64,000 nucleotides of DNA, from assembly GCF_006716745.1 (NCBI RefSeq), contig NZ_VFPP01000001.1, forward strand, positions 2,790,001-2,854,000. The letters are read 5' to 3'. Position numbers and translations under genes: made by a program. The first letter of the stretch is position 1; every line of letters begins with the position of its first letter. Shown one piece after another: positions 51,557-58,160 of the stretch. Source of the DNA: Saccharothrix saharensis. Its GTDB lineage: Bacteria; Actinomycetota; Actinomycetes; Mycobacteriales; Pseudonocardiaceae. The notes below the pieces were generated by a model, which searched no databases, had not been told where the DNA came from, and saw only the letters and a program-made list of their open reading frames with translations.

Positions 51557-52737
51557 AGCGGCACCCCGCTCGGGCAGTCCCCGAGCTCCCCGATCATCGT
51601 GGCCAGCGCGGCGGGCTTGGCCACGTACGCCTCGGTGTCGCCCTGACCGGGGTTGCCGACGGGGATGCCGCGCTCGGCGAGCACGGTGCCCACCGACGCG
51701 CTGCCCGCCCGTCCCAGGCGGAACCCCAGCTCCAACGCGCGCCGCTGGAGGTCCGGGTTCTCCTGCAGCAGCCGCCCGACCTGCTCCCCCGCTTCGCTGA
51801 ACGCGATCAGCCACGGCTCGGCGTGGTGGTGCGCGTCGGGGTAGAGCAGCACGCGGTCGCGGTCGACTTCGCCGGTGCGCTCCTCGGTGCGGATCTGGTA
51901 GGCCAGGTACTGGTGCTCGTAGATGACGCTGACCGGGGCGAACGTGCGGCCGTCCGGACCGAAGAACGTGCGGCCGATGCCCGCGCCGAACTGGCCCTCG
52001 ACCTCGAACAGCGGCTTGATCTTCGTCGCGACCGCCAGGGCTTCGGCCTCCGTCGGCGCCCGCCGGTCGTTGGCCGCGAACGCCACCACCGCCAGGTACG
52101 CCGCGCCGGAGTAGGCCCGGCACGGGTCGGGCGACTGGGCGATGATCTGGTTCTCGCTGGTCAGGCCGCCGCCCTCGATGCCCTTCCAGGTCTTGCCCTC
52201 CAGGGTCAGCCCGACGAACTCCGCCATGTCCAGCGTGTAGTAGAGGCCGTCGCCGTCCGACTGGGGTTCGGCCACCCCCGCGTGCGCCAGCGCCCGCGCG
52301 TAGTCGCTGAACGCGGCGATCACCAGCGGCGTGGTGAACGGGTAGAACGGCGTGCCGCCCACCCGGTCGTGGATCTGCCGGGCCGTGAGCTGGCCGGACG
52401 GCATGACGAAGTCGAACGACGTCGGGTCGGCCCGCTCCTTGGCGATCTCGGTCGAGCCGCCCGAGTCGGTGAGGTGCACCTGGATGCCGTTGGCCATCAG
52501 GATGCGGCGGACCTCGGCGTCGGAGAAGAACTCGACCTTCGAGGCCATCATGGCCCGCACGACCGTGACGCCCCGGAACGGCAGCGCGACCGCGCCCGAG
52601 ACGAGCAGCGCGACCACGCCGACCAGCGCGATGCCCGCCGAGATGCCGAACGGCAGCAGGAAGCGCTTGCGCCGGAACACCGGCCTGGACGGTTCGAGGA
52701 TCGATAAGCTGGGTTCGGCGGAACTCTTCGCGACCAC
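51553..52737 (-). CDS. Membrane-anchored solute-binding-like protein
   Basis: 394 aa from GTG 52737 (GGGGGAG upstream). One membrane helix at about residues 30-52 (FGISAGIALVGVVALLVSGA), then a large extracellular domain with VEFFSDAEVRRILMANGIQV, YPFTTPLVIAAFSDYARAL and the Cys in SPDPCRAYSGAAYLAVVAF. The layout resembles the first part of the next gene's lipoprotein, perhaps a paralogous binding fold. First gene of the three-gene operon with the VWA lipoprotein. Confidence 0.68.
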   Translation of the reverse strand: MVAKSSAEPSLSILEPSRPVFRRKRFLLPFGISAGIALVGVVALLVSGAVALPFRGVTVVRAMMASKVEFFSDAEVRRILMANGIQVHLTDSGGSTEIAKERADPTSFDFVMPSGQLTARQIHDRVGGTPFYPFTTPLVIAAFSDYARALAHAGVAEPQSDGDGLYYTLDMAEFVGLTLEGKTWKGIEGGGLTSENQIIAQSPDPCRAYSGAAYLAVVAFAANDRRAPTEAEALAVATKIKPLFEVEGQFGAGIGRTFFGPDGRTFAPVSVIYEHQYLAYQIRTEERTGEVDRDRVLLYPDAHHHAEPWLIAFSEAGEQVGRLLQENPDLQRRALELGFRLGRAGSASVGTVLAERGIPVGNPGQGDTEAYVAKPAALATMIGELGDCPSGVPL

Positions 52738-52819
52738 GGACTCCCCCGAGCGGCACGGCGACACTGCGCTGCTACGAGCGTAGATCGCCGTGCCGCCGCC
52801 GGGGGTTACAACTCGGCGA

Positions 52820-53581
52820 TCAGCCGCCCAACGTCACGCCGCCGTCCACCACGAACGTCGCGCCCGTGGTGTAGCCGCCCGCGGCCGAGGCCAGGAACAC
52901 GACGGCCGCGGCCAGTTCCTCCGGGTCGCCCACCCGGCCCATCGGCAGGCGCGAGACGTGCGCTTCGAGGTAGCCCTCCGGGTACTGGTCGGTCATCTCG
53001 GAGGCGAAGTAGCCGGGCGCGACCGCGTTGACCCGGATGCCCTTGCGCCCCGTCCACTGCTGGGCCAAGTCGCGGGTCAGGCCGATCACGCCCGCCTTCG
53101 ACGCGGAGTACGCGGCCTGCGGCAGCCCGCCGGAGACCAGGCCGAGCACGCTGGAGACGTTGATGATCGACCCGCCGTCGGTCATCACGGCCGCCGCCGC
53201 CTGCGCCATCCAGTAGGTGCCGTTGAGGTTGACGTCCATGACGCCCAGGAACTGCTCGGGCGTCTCCCGGGACGCGGGCACCGCCGACGCCACGCCGGCG
53301 TTGTTCACCAGCACCCGCACCGGGCCGAACTCCGCCGCGGCACGGGCCACCTCGCGGCAGTCGTCCGGCTGCGCCACGTCGGCCTGCACGACCAGCGCGC
53401 GCCGGCCCGCGTCCTCCACGAGCTGCGCGGTGTCCTTGAGCCGCTCCACCCGCCGGGCCGCGAGCACCACGTCCGCGCCCGCCTCGGCGAGACCCTTGGC
53501 GAACGCCACGCCCAGGCCGGAGGACGCGCCGGTGACGATCGCGACCTGGCCGTCCAGCCGGAACTTGTCCAGGATTCCCAT
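52820..53581 (-). CDS. SDR-family oxidoreductase
   Basis: 253 aa. NAD(P) motif VTGASSGLGVAFAKGL, VNNAGVASAVPASRE, Ser in NVSSVLGLVSGG, catalytic Tyr/Lys in AYSASKAGVIGL and VNAVAPGYFASEMTD. Its ATG directly follows the thiolase stop (TGAATG), so it is translationally coupled in the acyl-CoA dehydrogenase-thiolase-SDR operon. It probably oxidises a 3-hydroxyacyl-CoA before thiolysis. Confidence 0.88.
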   Translation of the reverse strand: MGILDKFRLDGQVAIVTGASSGLGVAFAKGLAEAGADVVLAARRVERLKDTAQLVEDAGRRALVVQADVAQPDDCREVARAAAEFGPVRVLVNNAGVASAVPASRETPEQFLGVMDVNLNGTYWMAQAAAAVMTDGGSIINVSSVLGLVSGGLPQAAYSASKAGVIGLTRDLAQQWTGRKGIRVNAVAPGYFASEMTDQYPEGYLEAHVSRLPMGRVGDPEELAAAVVFLASAAGGYTTGATFVVDGGVTLGG

Positions 53582-54784
53582 TCAGCTCAACCTCTCCAGG
53601 ATGATCGCCATGCCCTGACCGCCGCCGACGCACATCGTCTCCAGCCCGAACTGGACGTCACGCGCGCGCATCCCGTTGATCAGGGTGGTCATGATGCGGG
53701 CGCCGGTCGAGCCGAACGGGTGGCCCAGCGCGATCGCGCCGCCGTGCACGTTCAGCTTGTCCACGTCGATGCCGAGCACGCGCTGGCTGCCCAGCACCTG
53801 CACCGCGAACGCCTCGTTGATCTCGACCAGGTCGATGTCGCCGATGGTCAGGTTCGCGTGCGCGAGAGCCTGCCTGGTGGCGTCGACCGGGCCCAGGCCC
53901 ATGATCTCCGGCGAGAGACCGGACACGCCGGTGGACACGATGCGCGCCAACGGGGTCAGGCCCAGCTCCTTGGCCTTGACGTCGCTCATGATGACGACGG
54001 CCGCCGCGCCGTCGTTGAGGGGGCAGCAGTTCCCGGGCGTGACCGTCCCTTCTGGACGGAACGACGGCTTCAGCGCCGACACGGCGTCGTAGGTGACGCT
54101 CTTGCGCGGGCCGTCGTCCGCGCTGACCACCGTGCCGTCCGGCAGCGTGACCGGCGTGATCTCGCGGGCGAAGAAGCCGTCCGCGATGGCCTTCTCGGCG
54201 AGGTTGTGCGACCGCACGCCGAACTCGTCCTGGTCGCGGCGGCTGATGCCGAGCAGGGTGGCGACGTTCTCGGCGGTCTGGCCCATCGCGATGTAGTAGT
54301 CGGGCAGCTCGCCGTCCTCGCGCGGGTCGTGCCACGGCTCGTTGGTCTCGGCGGTGCGCTGGGTGCGCTCGCGGGCGACGTCGAACAGCGGGTTGAAGTG
54401 CGGGTCGCCGTGCCGGTAGCGGGAGACGCACTCCACGCCGGCGCTGACGAACGCGTGGCCCTCGCCCGCTTTGATGGCGTGGAACGCCATCCGCGCGGTC
54501 TGCACCGAGGACGCGCAGAACCGGTTGACGGTGGTGCCGGGCAGGGTGTCCAGGCCGAGCTGGACGGCGATGCGGCGGGCCACGTTCTGGCCGTGCTCGT
54601 CCTGCGGCTCGGCGCACCCCAGGTGCAGGTCGGTGATGTCGTCGCGGTCCAGCTCCGGGACCTGGTCCAGCGCGGCGCCGACGATCTGCGCGGCCAGGTC
54701 GTCCGGGCGCAGGTCGACCAGCGACCCCTTGCGCGCCCGACCGATCGGGGAACGCGAGGTGGCGACGATGACAGCCTCGGGCAT
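53582..54784 (-). CDS. Acetyl-CoA acyltransferase (thiolase)
   Basis: 400 aa. Nucleophilic Cys in VNRFCASSVQTARMA, His in NVHGGAIALGHPFGSTGARI and the second Cys in ETMCVGGGQGMAI. The family block EINEAFAVQVLGSQRVLG is present. These are complete thiolase active-site motifs, so it should cleave 3-ketoacyl-CoA with CoA. It sits between acyl-CoA dehydrogenase (17 bp gap) and the SDR gene. Confidence 0.93.
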   Translation of the reverse strand: MPEAVIVATSRSPIGRARKGSLVDLRPDDLAAQIVGAALDQVPELDRDDITDLHLGCAEPQDEHGQNVARRIAVQLGLDTLPGTTVNRFCASSVQTARMAFHAIKAGEGHAFVSAGVECVSRYRHGDPHFNPLFDVARERTQRTAETNEPWHDPREDGELPDYYIAMGQTAENVATLLGISRRDQDEFGVRSHNLAEKAIADGFFAREITPVTLPDGTVVSADDGPRKSVTYDAVSALKPSFRPEGTVTPGNCCPLNDGAAAVVIMSDVKAKELGLTPLARIVSTGVSGLSPEIMGLGPVDATRQALAHANLTIGDIDLVEINEAFAVQVLGSQRVLGIDVDKLNVHGGAIALGHPFGSTGARIMTTLINGMRARDVQFGLETMCVGGGQGMAIILERLS

Positions 54785-54801
54785 GGCGGTGCTCCTGGTG
54801 G

Positions 54802-55962
54802 CTAGAGGCCGAGGTCGCGGCCGATGAGTTCCTTCATGATCTCGTTGGAGCCGGCCCAGATCCGGGTCACGCGGGCGTCCATCCAGGCGCGGGCCACGCG
54901 GTACTCGGTCATGTAGCCGTAGCCGCCGTGCAGCTGCACGCACGCGTCGATGACGTCGTTCTGCACGTCCGCGCTCCACCACTTGGCCTTCGCCGCGTCC
55001 ACGGCGGTCAGCTCGCGCCGGGTGTGCGCGTCGGTGCACTGGTCCAGGAACGCCTGGGTGACGTCGATCTTGGTGACCAGCTCGGCGAGGGTGAACTTGT
55101 TGTGCTGGAACGAGCCGATGGCCTGGCCGAACGCCTTGCGCTCCTTGGTGTACTCGATCGTCTCGAGCAGGATCTGCTTGGCGTGGGCCAGGTTGGAGAT
55201 CGCGCCGCCGAGGCGTTCCTGCGGCAGGCGTTCCATCATGTAGATGAAGCCCTGGTCGACCTCGCCGATGACGTTCTCGGCCGGTACGCGCACGTCCTCG
55301 AAGAACAGCTCGGCGGTGTCGGACTCGGGCTGGCCGACCTTGTCCAGCTTGCGGCCGCGCTCGAAGCCCTTCATGCCGGTCTCGACGGCGAACAGCGTGA
55401 TGCCGCGGGCCTTCTTCTCCGGGCTGGTGCGCGCGGCGACGACGATCATGTCGGCGGAGAAGCCGTTGGTGATGAACGTCTTGGAGCCGTTGAGCACCCA
55501 GTCGCCGCCGTCGCGCACGGCGGTGCTCTTGAGCGCGGCCAGGTCCGAGCCGCCGGAGGGCTCGGTCATGCCGATGCCGGTCGTCAGCTCGCCCGAGCAG
55601 AACCGGGGCAGCCAGCGCTGCTTCTGCTCCTCGGTGCACAGGTCGACCAGGTAGGGCGCGACGACGTCGCCGTGGATGCCCAGGCAGGACGACATGCCGG
55701 CGCTGACCTTGGACAGCTCCTCGCCGAGCACGGCGTTGAACCGGTAGTCGTTCGCGCCGCTGCCGCCGTACTCCTCGGGGACCTCCAGGCCGAGCAGCCC
55801 CTGCTTGCCCGCTTCCAGCCACACGTCGCGGTCGATGCTGCGCTGCTCGACGAACCGCTCGTAGTTCGGGCGGAGGGTGCGGTCGCAGAACGCCTGCGCG
55901 GACTCGCGGAACGCTTCGTGGTCGGGCTCGAACAACGTGCGGCGCACTCTCGGATCCTCCAT
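54802..55962 (-). CDS. Acyl-CoA dehydrogenase
   Basis: 386 aa. N-terminal helices with LEVPEEYGGSGANDYRFNA; FAD/substrate block IGMTEPSGGSDLAALKSTA; catalytic Glu region in VQLHGGYGYMTEYRVARAW; end RIWAGSNEIMKELIGRDLGL. It introduces the 2,3 double bond in acyl-CoA using FAD. ATG 55962 lies 2 bp from operator site B, so the transcript may be leaderless. First gene of the catabolic operon. Confidence 0.93.
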   Translation of the reverse strand: MEDPRVRRTLFEPDHEAFRESAQAFCDRTLRPNYERFVEQRSIDRDVWLEAGKQGLLGLEVPEEYGGSGANDYRFNAVLGEELSKVSAGMSSCLGIHGDVVAPYLVDLCTEEQKQRWLPRFCSGELTTGIGMTEPSGGSDLAALKSTAVRDGGDWVLNGSKTFITNGFSADMIVVAARTSPEKKARGITLFAVETGMKGFERGRKLDKVGQPESDTAELFFEDVRVPAENVIGEVDQGFIYMMERLPQERLGGAISNLAHAKQILLETIEYTKERKAFGQAIGSFQHNKFTLAELVTKIDVTQAFLDQCTDAHTRRELTAVDAAKAKWWSADVQNDVIDACVQLHGGYGYMTEYRVARAWMDARVTRIWAGSNEIMKELIGRDLGL

Positions 55963-55963
55963 A

Positions 55964-55996
55964 CTAAGCGGTTGCTTAGGTGTAAGCGTGTGCTTA
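55964..55996. promoter_or_regulatory. TetR-type operators, sites B and C
   Basis: Two palindromes in tandem: CTAAGCGGTTGCTTAG (55964-55979) and TAAGCGTGTGCTTA (55983-55996). They fill the space between the divergent acyl-CoA dehydrogenase and TetR genes, so TetR probably controls both from here. Confidence 0.8.
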
Positions 55997-56037
55997 GCCT
56001 GCGGTATCGTTCGGGTTCGTGTCAAGGAGGGCCGGCT

Positions 56038-56655
56038 GTGACGACGACCAGTGGTGAGTTCGCGCTCCTGGACGAGACGTGGTCCTCGGTGACGCCACCG
56101 GCGGCCCGGCGGATGCTGATCGCCGCCGCCGCCGCGTTCTCGGTGCGCGGGTACCACGCGACGACGACCCGTGACATCGCGGCACAGGCCGGCATGTCAC
56201 CGGCCGCGGTCTATATCCACTACCGGTCCAAAGAGGAACTGCTGTTCCACATCTCGCGGGTGGGGCACGCCACGTCGTTGTCGCTGCTGACCGGGGTGTC
56301 CGAGGTGGACCCGGTGGACCGGCTGGCGGCGGCCGTGCGGGCGTTCGCGTCGTGGCACGCGGAGTACCACACGACGGCGCGGGTGGTGCAGTACGAGCTG
56401 AGCGCGTTGACGCCGGAGCACCTGGCCGAGGTGGTGGAGCTGCGGCGGCGGATCGAGGCGGCGGTGCGCGGCATGATCGCCGACGGCGTGGCCGCGGGGG
56501 CGTTCGACGTGCCCGACGTGCGCGGTGCGACCCTGGCCGTGCTGTCCCTGTGCATCGACGTGGCCCGCTGGTACCAACCCTCCGGCCGCCGCACCCCGGC
56601 CGAGATCGGCGACCTCTACGCCGACCTGGTCCTGCGCATGGTCCGCACCCCCTGA
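56038..56655 (+). CDS. TetR-family regulator of acyl-CoA catabolism
   Basis: 205 aa from GTG 56038 (AAGGAGG 8 bp upstream). HTH: RRMLIAAAAAFSVRGYHATT, then MSPAAVYIHYRSKEELLFHI. The ligand domain has ELSALTPEHLAEVVELRRRI and SLCIDVARWYQPSGRRTP, resembling KstR2/FadR-type TetR proteins that respond to acyl-CoA. Divergent from the acyl-CoA dehydrogenase operon across sites B and C; related sites lie at 46823 and 58136. It likely represses all three units when acyl-CoA is low. Confidence 0.85.
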   Translation: MTTTSGEFALLDETWSSVTPPAARRMLIAAAAAFSVRGYHATTTRDIAAQAGMSPAAVYIHYRSKEELLFHISRVGHATSLSLLTGVSEVDPVDRLAAAVRAFASWHAEYHTTARVVQYELSALTPEHLAEVVELRRRIEAAVRGMIADGVAAGAFDVPDVRGATLAVLSLCIDVARWYQPSGRRTPAEIGDLYADLVLRMVRTP

Positions 56656-56680
56656 CCCCGGGGGTCCTACGCCCAGCGCT

Positions 56681-56777
56681 CGAGAGTCCTACGTTCAGGC
56701 AGCCCGAGTCCGACGCTCATGCCCAACGGTGTTCGGGTCGAGCGTTGAACTCATGCGTGGTGAACGTAGGACTCTCG
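56681..56777. repeat. Nested inverted repeat between convergent genes
   Basis: Outer arms CGAGAGTCCTACGTTCA (56681-56697) and its exact complement (56761-56777); inside lie related units GAGTCCGACGCTCATG and GTTCGGGTCGAGCGTTGAAC. Four variants of a GAGTCC(T/G)ACG(T/C)TCA motif occur within 110 bp. It separates the convergent TetR and GlsB-like genes, acting as terminator or as a mobile intergenic repeat. Confidence 0.7.
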
Positions 56778-56779
56778 GG

Positions 56780-57052
56780 TCAGCGGACGGATTTCTTGCC
56801 GTAGAAGCCGGCGACGAGGCTCACGCCGATGGCGGCGATGATCACCTGCACGATGATCTCGATCCAGTCGATGCCGGGCGTGTCCTCCACGCCGAGCGCC
56901 CGGGCGATGAACGTGCCCAGGAACGCCGCCACGATGCCGACGATGATCGTCAGCCAGATGGGGATGGCCTGCTTGCCCGGCGCCACGAGCTTGCCCAGCA
57001 AACCGATGATGAGACCCACGATCAGAGCGCTGATCACACCGCCGATGCCCAC
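56780..57052 (-). CDS. GlsB/YeaQ/YmgE-family stress membrane protein
   Basis: 90 aa with three membrane helices: GVISALIVGLIIGLLGKLVA, IWLTIIVGIVAAFLGTFIA and IIVQVIIAAIGVSLVAGFYG. This is the transglycosylase-associated (GlsB/YmgE) family of small envelope-stress proteins. It is followed by the nested repeat and separated from Spo0M by about 150 bp that hold no clear gene (a short frame ending MMSGEALDAVGDFFEGD was noted there). Confidence 0.85.
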   Translation of the reverse strand: MGIGGVISALIVGLIIGLLGKLVAPGKQAIPIWLTIIVGIVAAFLGTFIARALGVEDTPGIDWIEIIVQVIIAAIGVSLVAGFYGKKSVR

Positions 57053-57205
57053 GATGCCTCCTGCGGGTTAGTCGCCTTCGAAGAAGTCCCCGACCGCGTC
57101 GAGGGCCTCGCCGCTCATCATCCCCACCGCAGACGTCGCCCGCAGCGCCAGCGGCGATCGGAGCAACCCCGCCCGCCCGCCGCGGCGACCTCCGCGCGAA
57201 CCGCC

Positions 57206-58003
57206 CTAGTGGCCGAAACCGTGGGAAGATCGCCTGCCGGAGACCTGGTCCATCCACTGGTGCAGCAGCGCCGCCCAGTCCGTGCGGATCACCTCATCGT
57301 GCGACATGGCGAAGTGGCCGAACGAGTCACCGCCCGCCCGGAACAGCCCACCGCGCCGGTCCGCCTCCAGCACCACGTACAGCCGGTGCGGATCGGTCAC
57401 GAAGGTCAGCTCCAGCTGGCTGATCTTGCTCAGGAACTGCCCCGGCGGCAGGAACTCGATCTCCTGGTAGAACGGCAGCTGCTGCGGCACGCCGTGGATG
57501 CGCCCCGACTCGTTGTCGGCCCGCTGGAACCGGAACCCGAGCGCGCCGAACGCGTTCAGCACGTGCTCCTGCGACCGGGTCGGGTGCACGGCCACCGGGT
57601 CGAGGTCGCCGGGGTCGACCGCGCCGCGCACCTCCAGCTCCGTGCGCAGCCCCATCGTCATGCCGTGCAGGTGCTGACCGTGCACGACGGTCAACGGCGT
57701 CTCCAGCGGCACCGGGAACCGGAACGGCAGCGCCAGCTGCTGCCCCGGCCCGACGCCGATCCGCTGACCGACCACGACCTGCGCGAACTCGACGTTGCGG
57801 TTGTACTCGTTGTCGCCGCTCTCCACCTCGACCCGGGTGACGAGCGACAGCTTGACCAGGTCGATGTCGGCGGGGTGGTCCCCGCCCGCGATGCGCACCT
57901 CGCCGGTGAGCAGCTCACCGGGCCGTGCGTTGGGGTTGGCCAGCACCGTGTCCACCGTGGGACCACCGACTCCGAACGCGCGCAACATCCTCTTGAAAAC
58001 CAC
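57206..58003 (-). CDS. Sporulation-control protein Spo0M-like
   Basis: 265 aa arrestin-like Spo0M fold: VFKRMLRAFGVGGPTVDTVL at the start, GELLTGEVRIAGGDHPADID, LPFYQEIEFLPP and the C-terminal SFGHFAMSHDEVIRTDWAAL. Spo0M proteins are cytoplasmic regulators linked to sporulation and cell-wall stress; actinobacteria often have one or more. Transcribed alone, divergent from the acyl-CoA carboxylase. Confidence 0.88.
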   Translation of the reverse strand: MVFKRMLRAFGVGGPTVDTVLANPNARPGELLTGEVRIAGGDHPADIDLVKLSLVTRVEVESGDNEYNRNVEFAQVVVGQRIGVGPGQQLALPFRFPVPLETPLTVVHGQHLHGMTMGLRTELEVRGAVDPGDLDPVAVHPTRSQEHVLNAFGALGFRFQRADNESGRIHGVPQQLPFYQEIEFLPPGQFLSKISQLELTFVTDPHRLYVVLEADRRGGLFRAGGDSFGHFAMSHDEVIRTDWAALLHQWMDQVSGRRSSHGFGH

Positions 58004-58135
58004 GGTGAGTGCCTCCTGGCCTGCTGTGTGTCACGCCCTTGACCTCGGGTTTCTTCAAAGACGCCTCGACAGGTGCATCGGTTCCCTCTGGACGAACGCC
58101 AAGCGCAGGTGCCACTATGCGACCGCGGTCACATA

Positions 58136-58151
58136 CTAAGCGGTCGCTCAG
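58136..58151. promoter_or_regulatory. TetR-type operator, site D
   Basis: CTAAGCGGTCGCTCAG, two changes from sites A and B. It lies just before AGGAGG and the GTG start of the acyl-CoA carboxylase, so binding would block transcription start or an adjacent promoter. Confidence 0.7.
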
Positions 58152-58160
58152 GAGGTTCCA

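Noticed and set aside
52790-54805. 671-aa plus-strand frame opposite the thiolase and SDR genes
   Set aside because: No motifs; the minus strand carries complete enzyme signatures.
57068-57205. Short minus-strand frame ending MMSGEALDAVGDFFEGD
   Set aside because: Looks protein-like at the end, but there is no ribosome site or family and it is too short to support as a gene.
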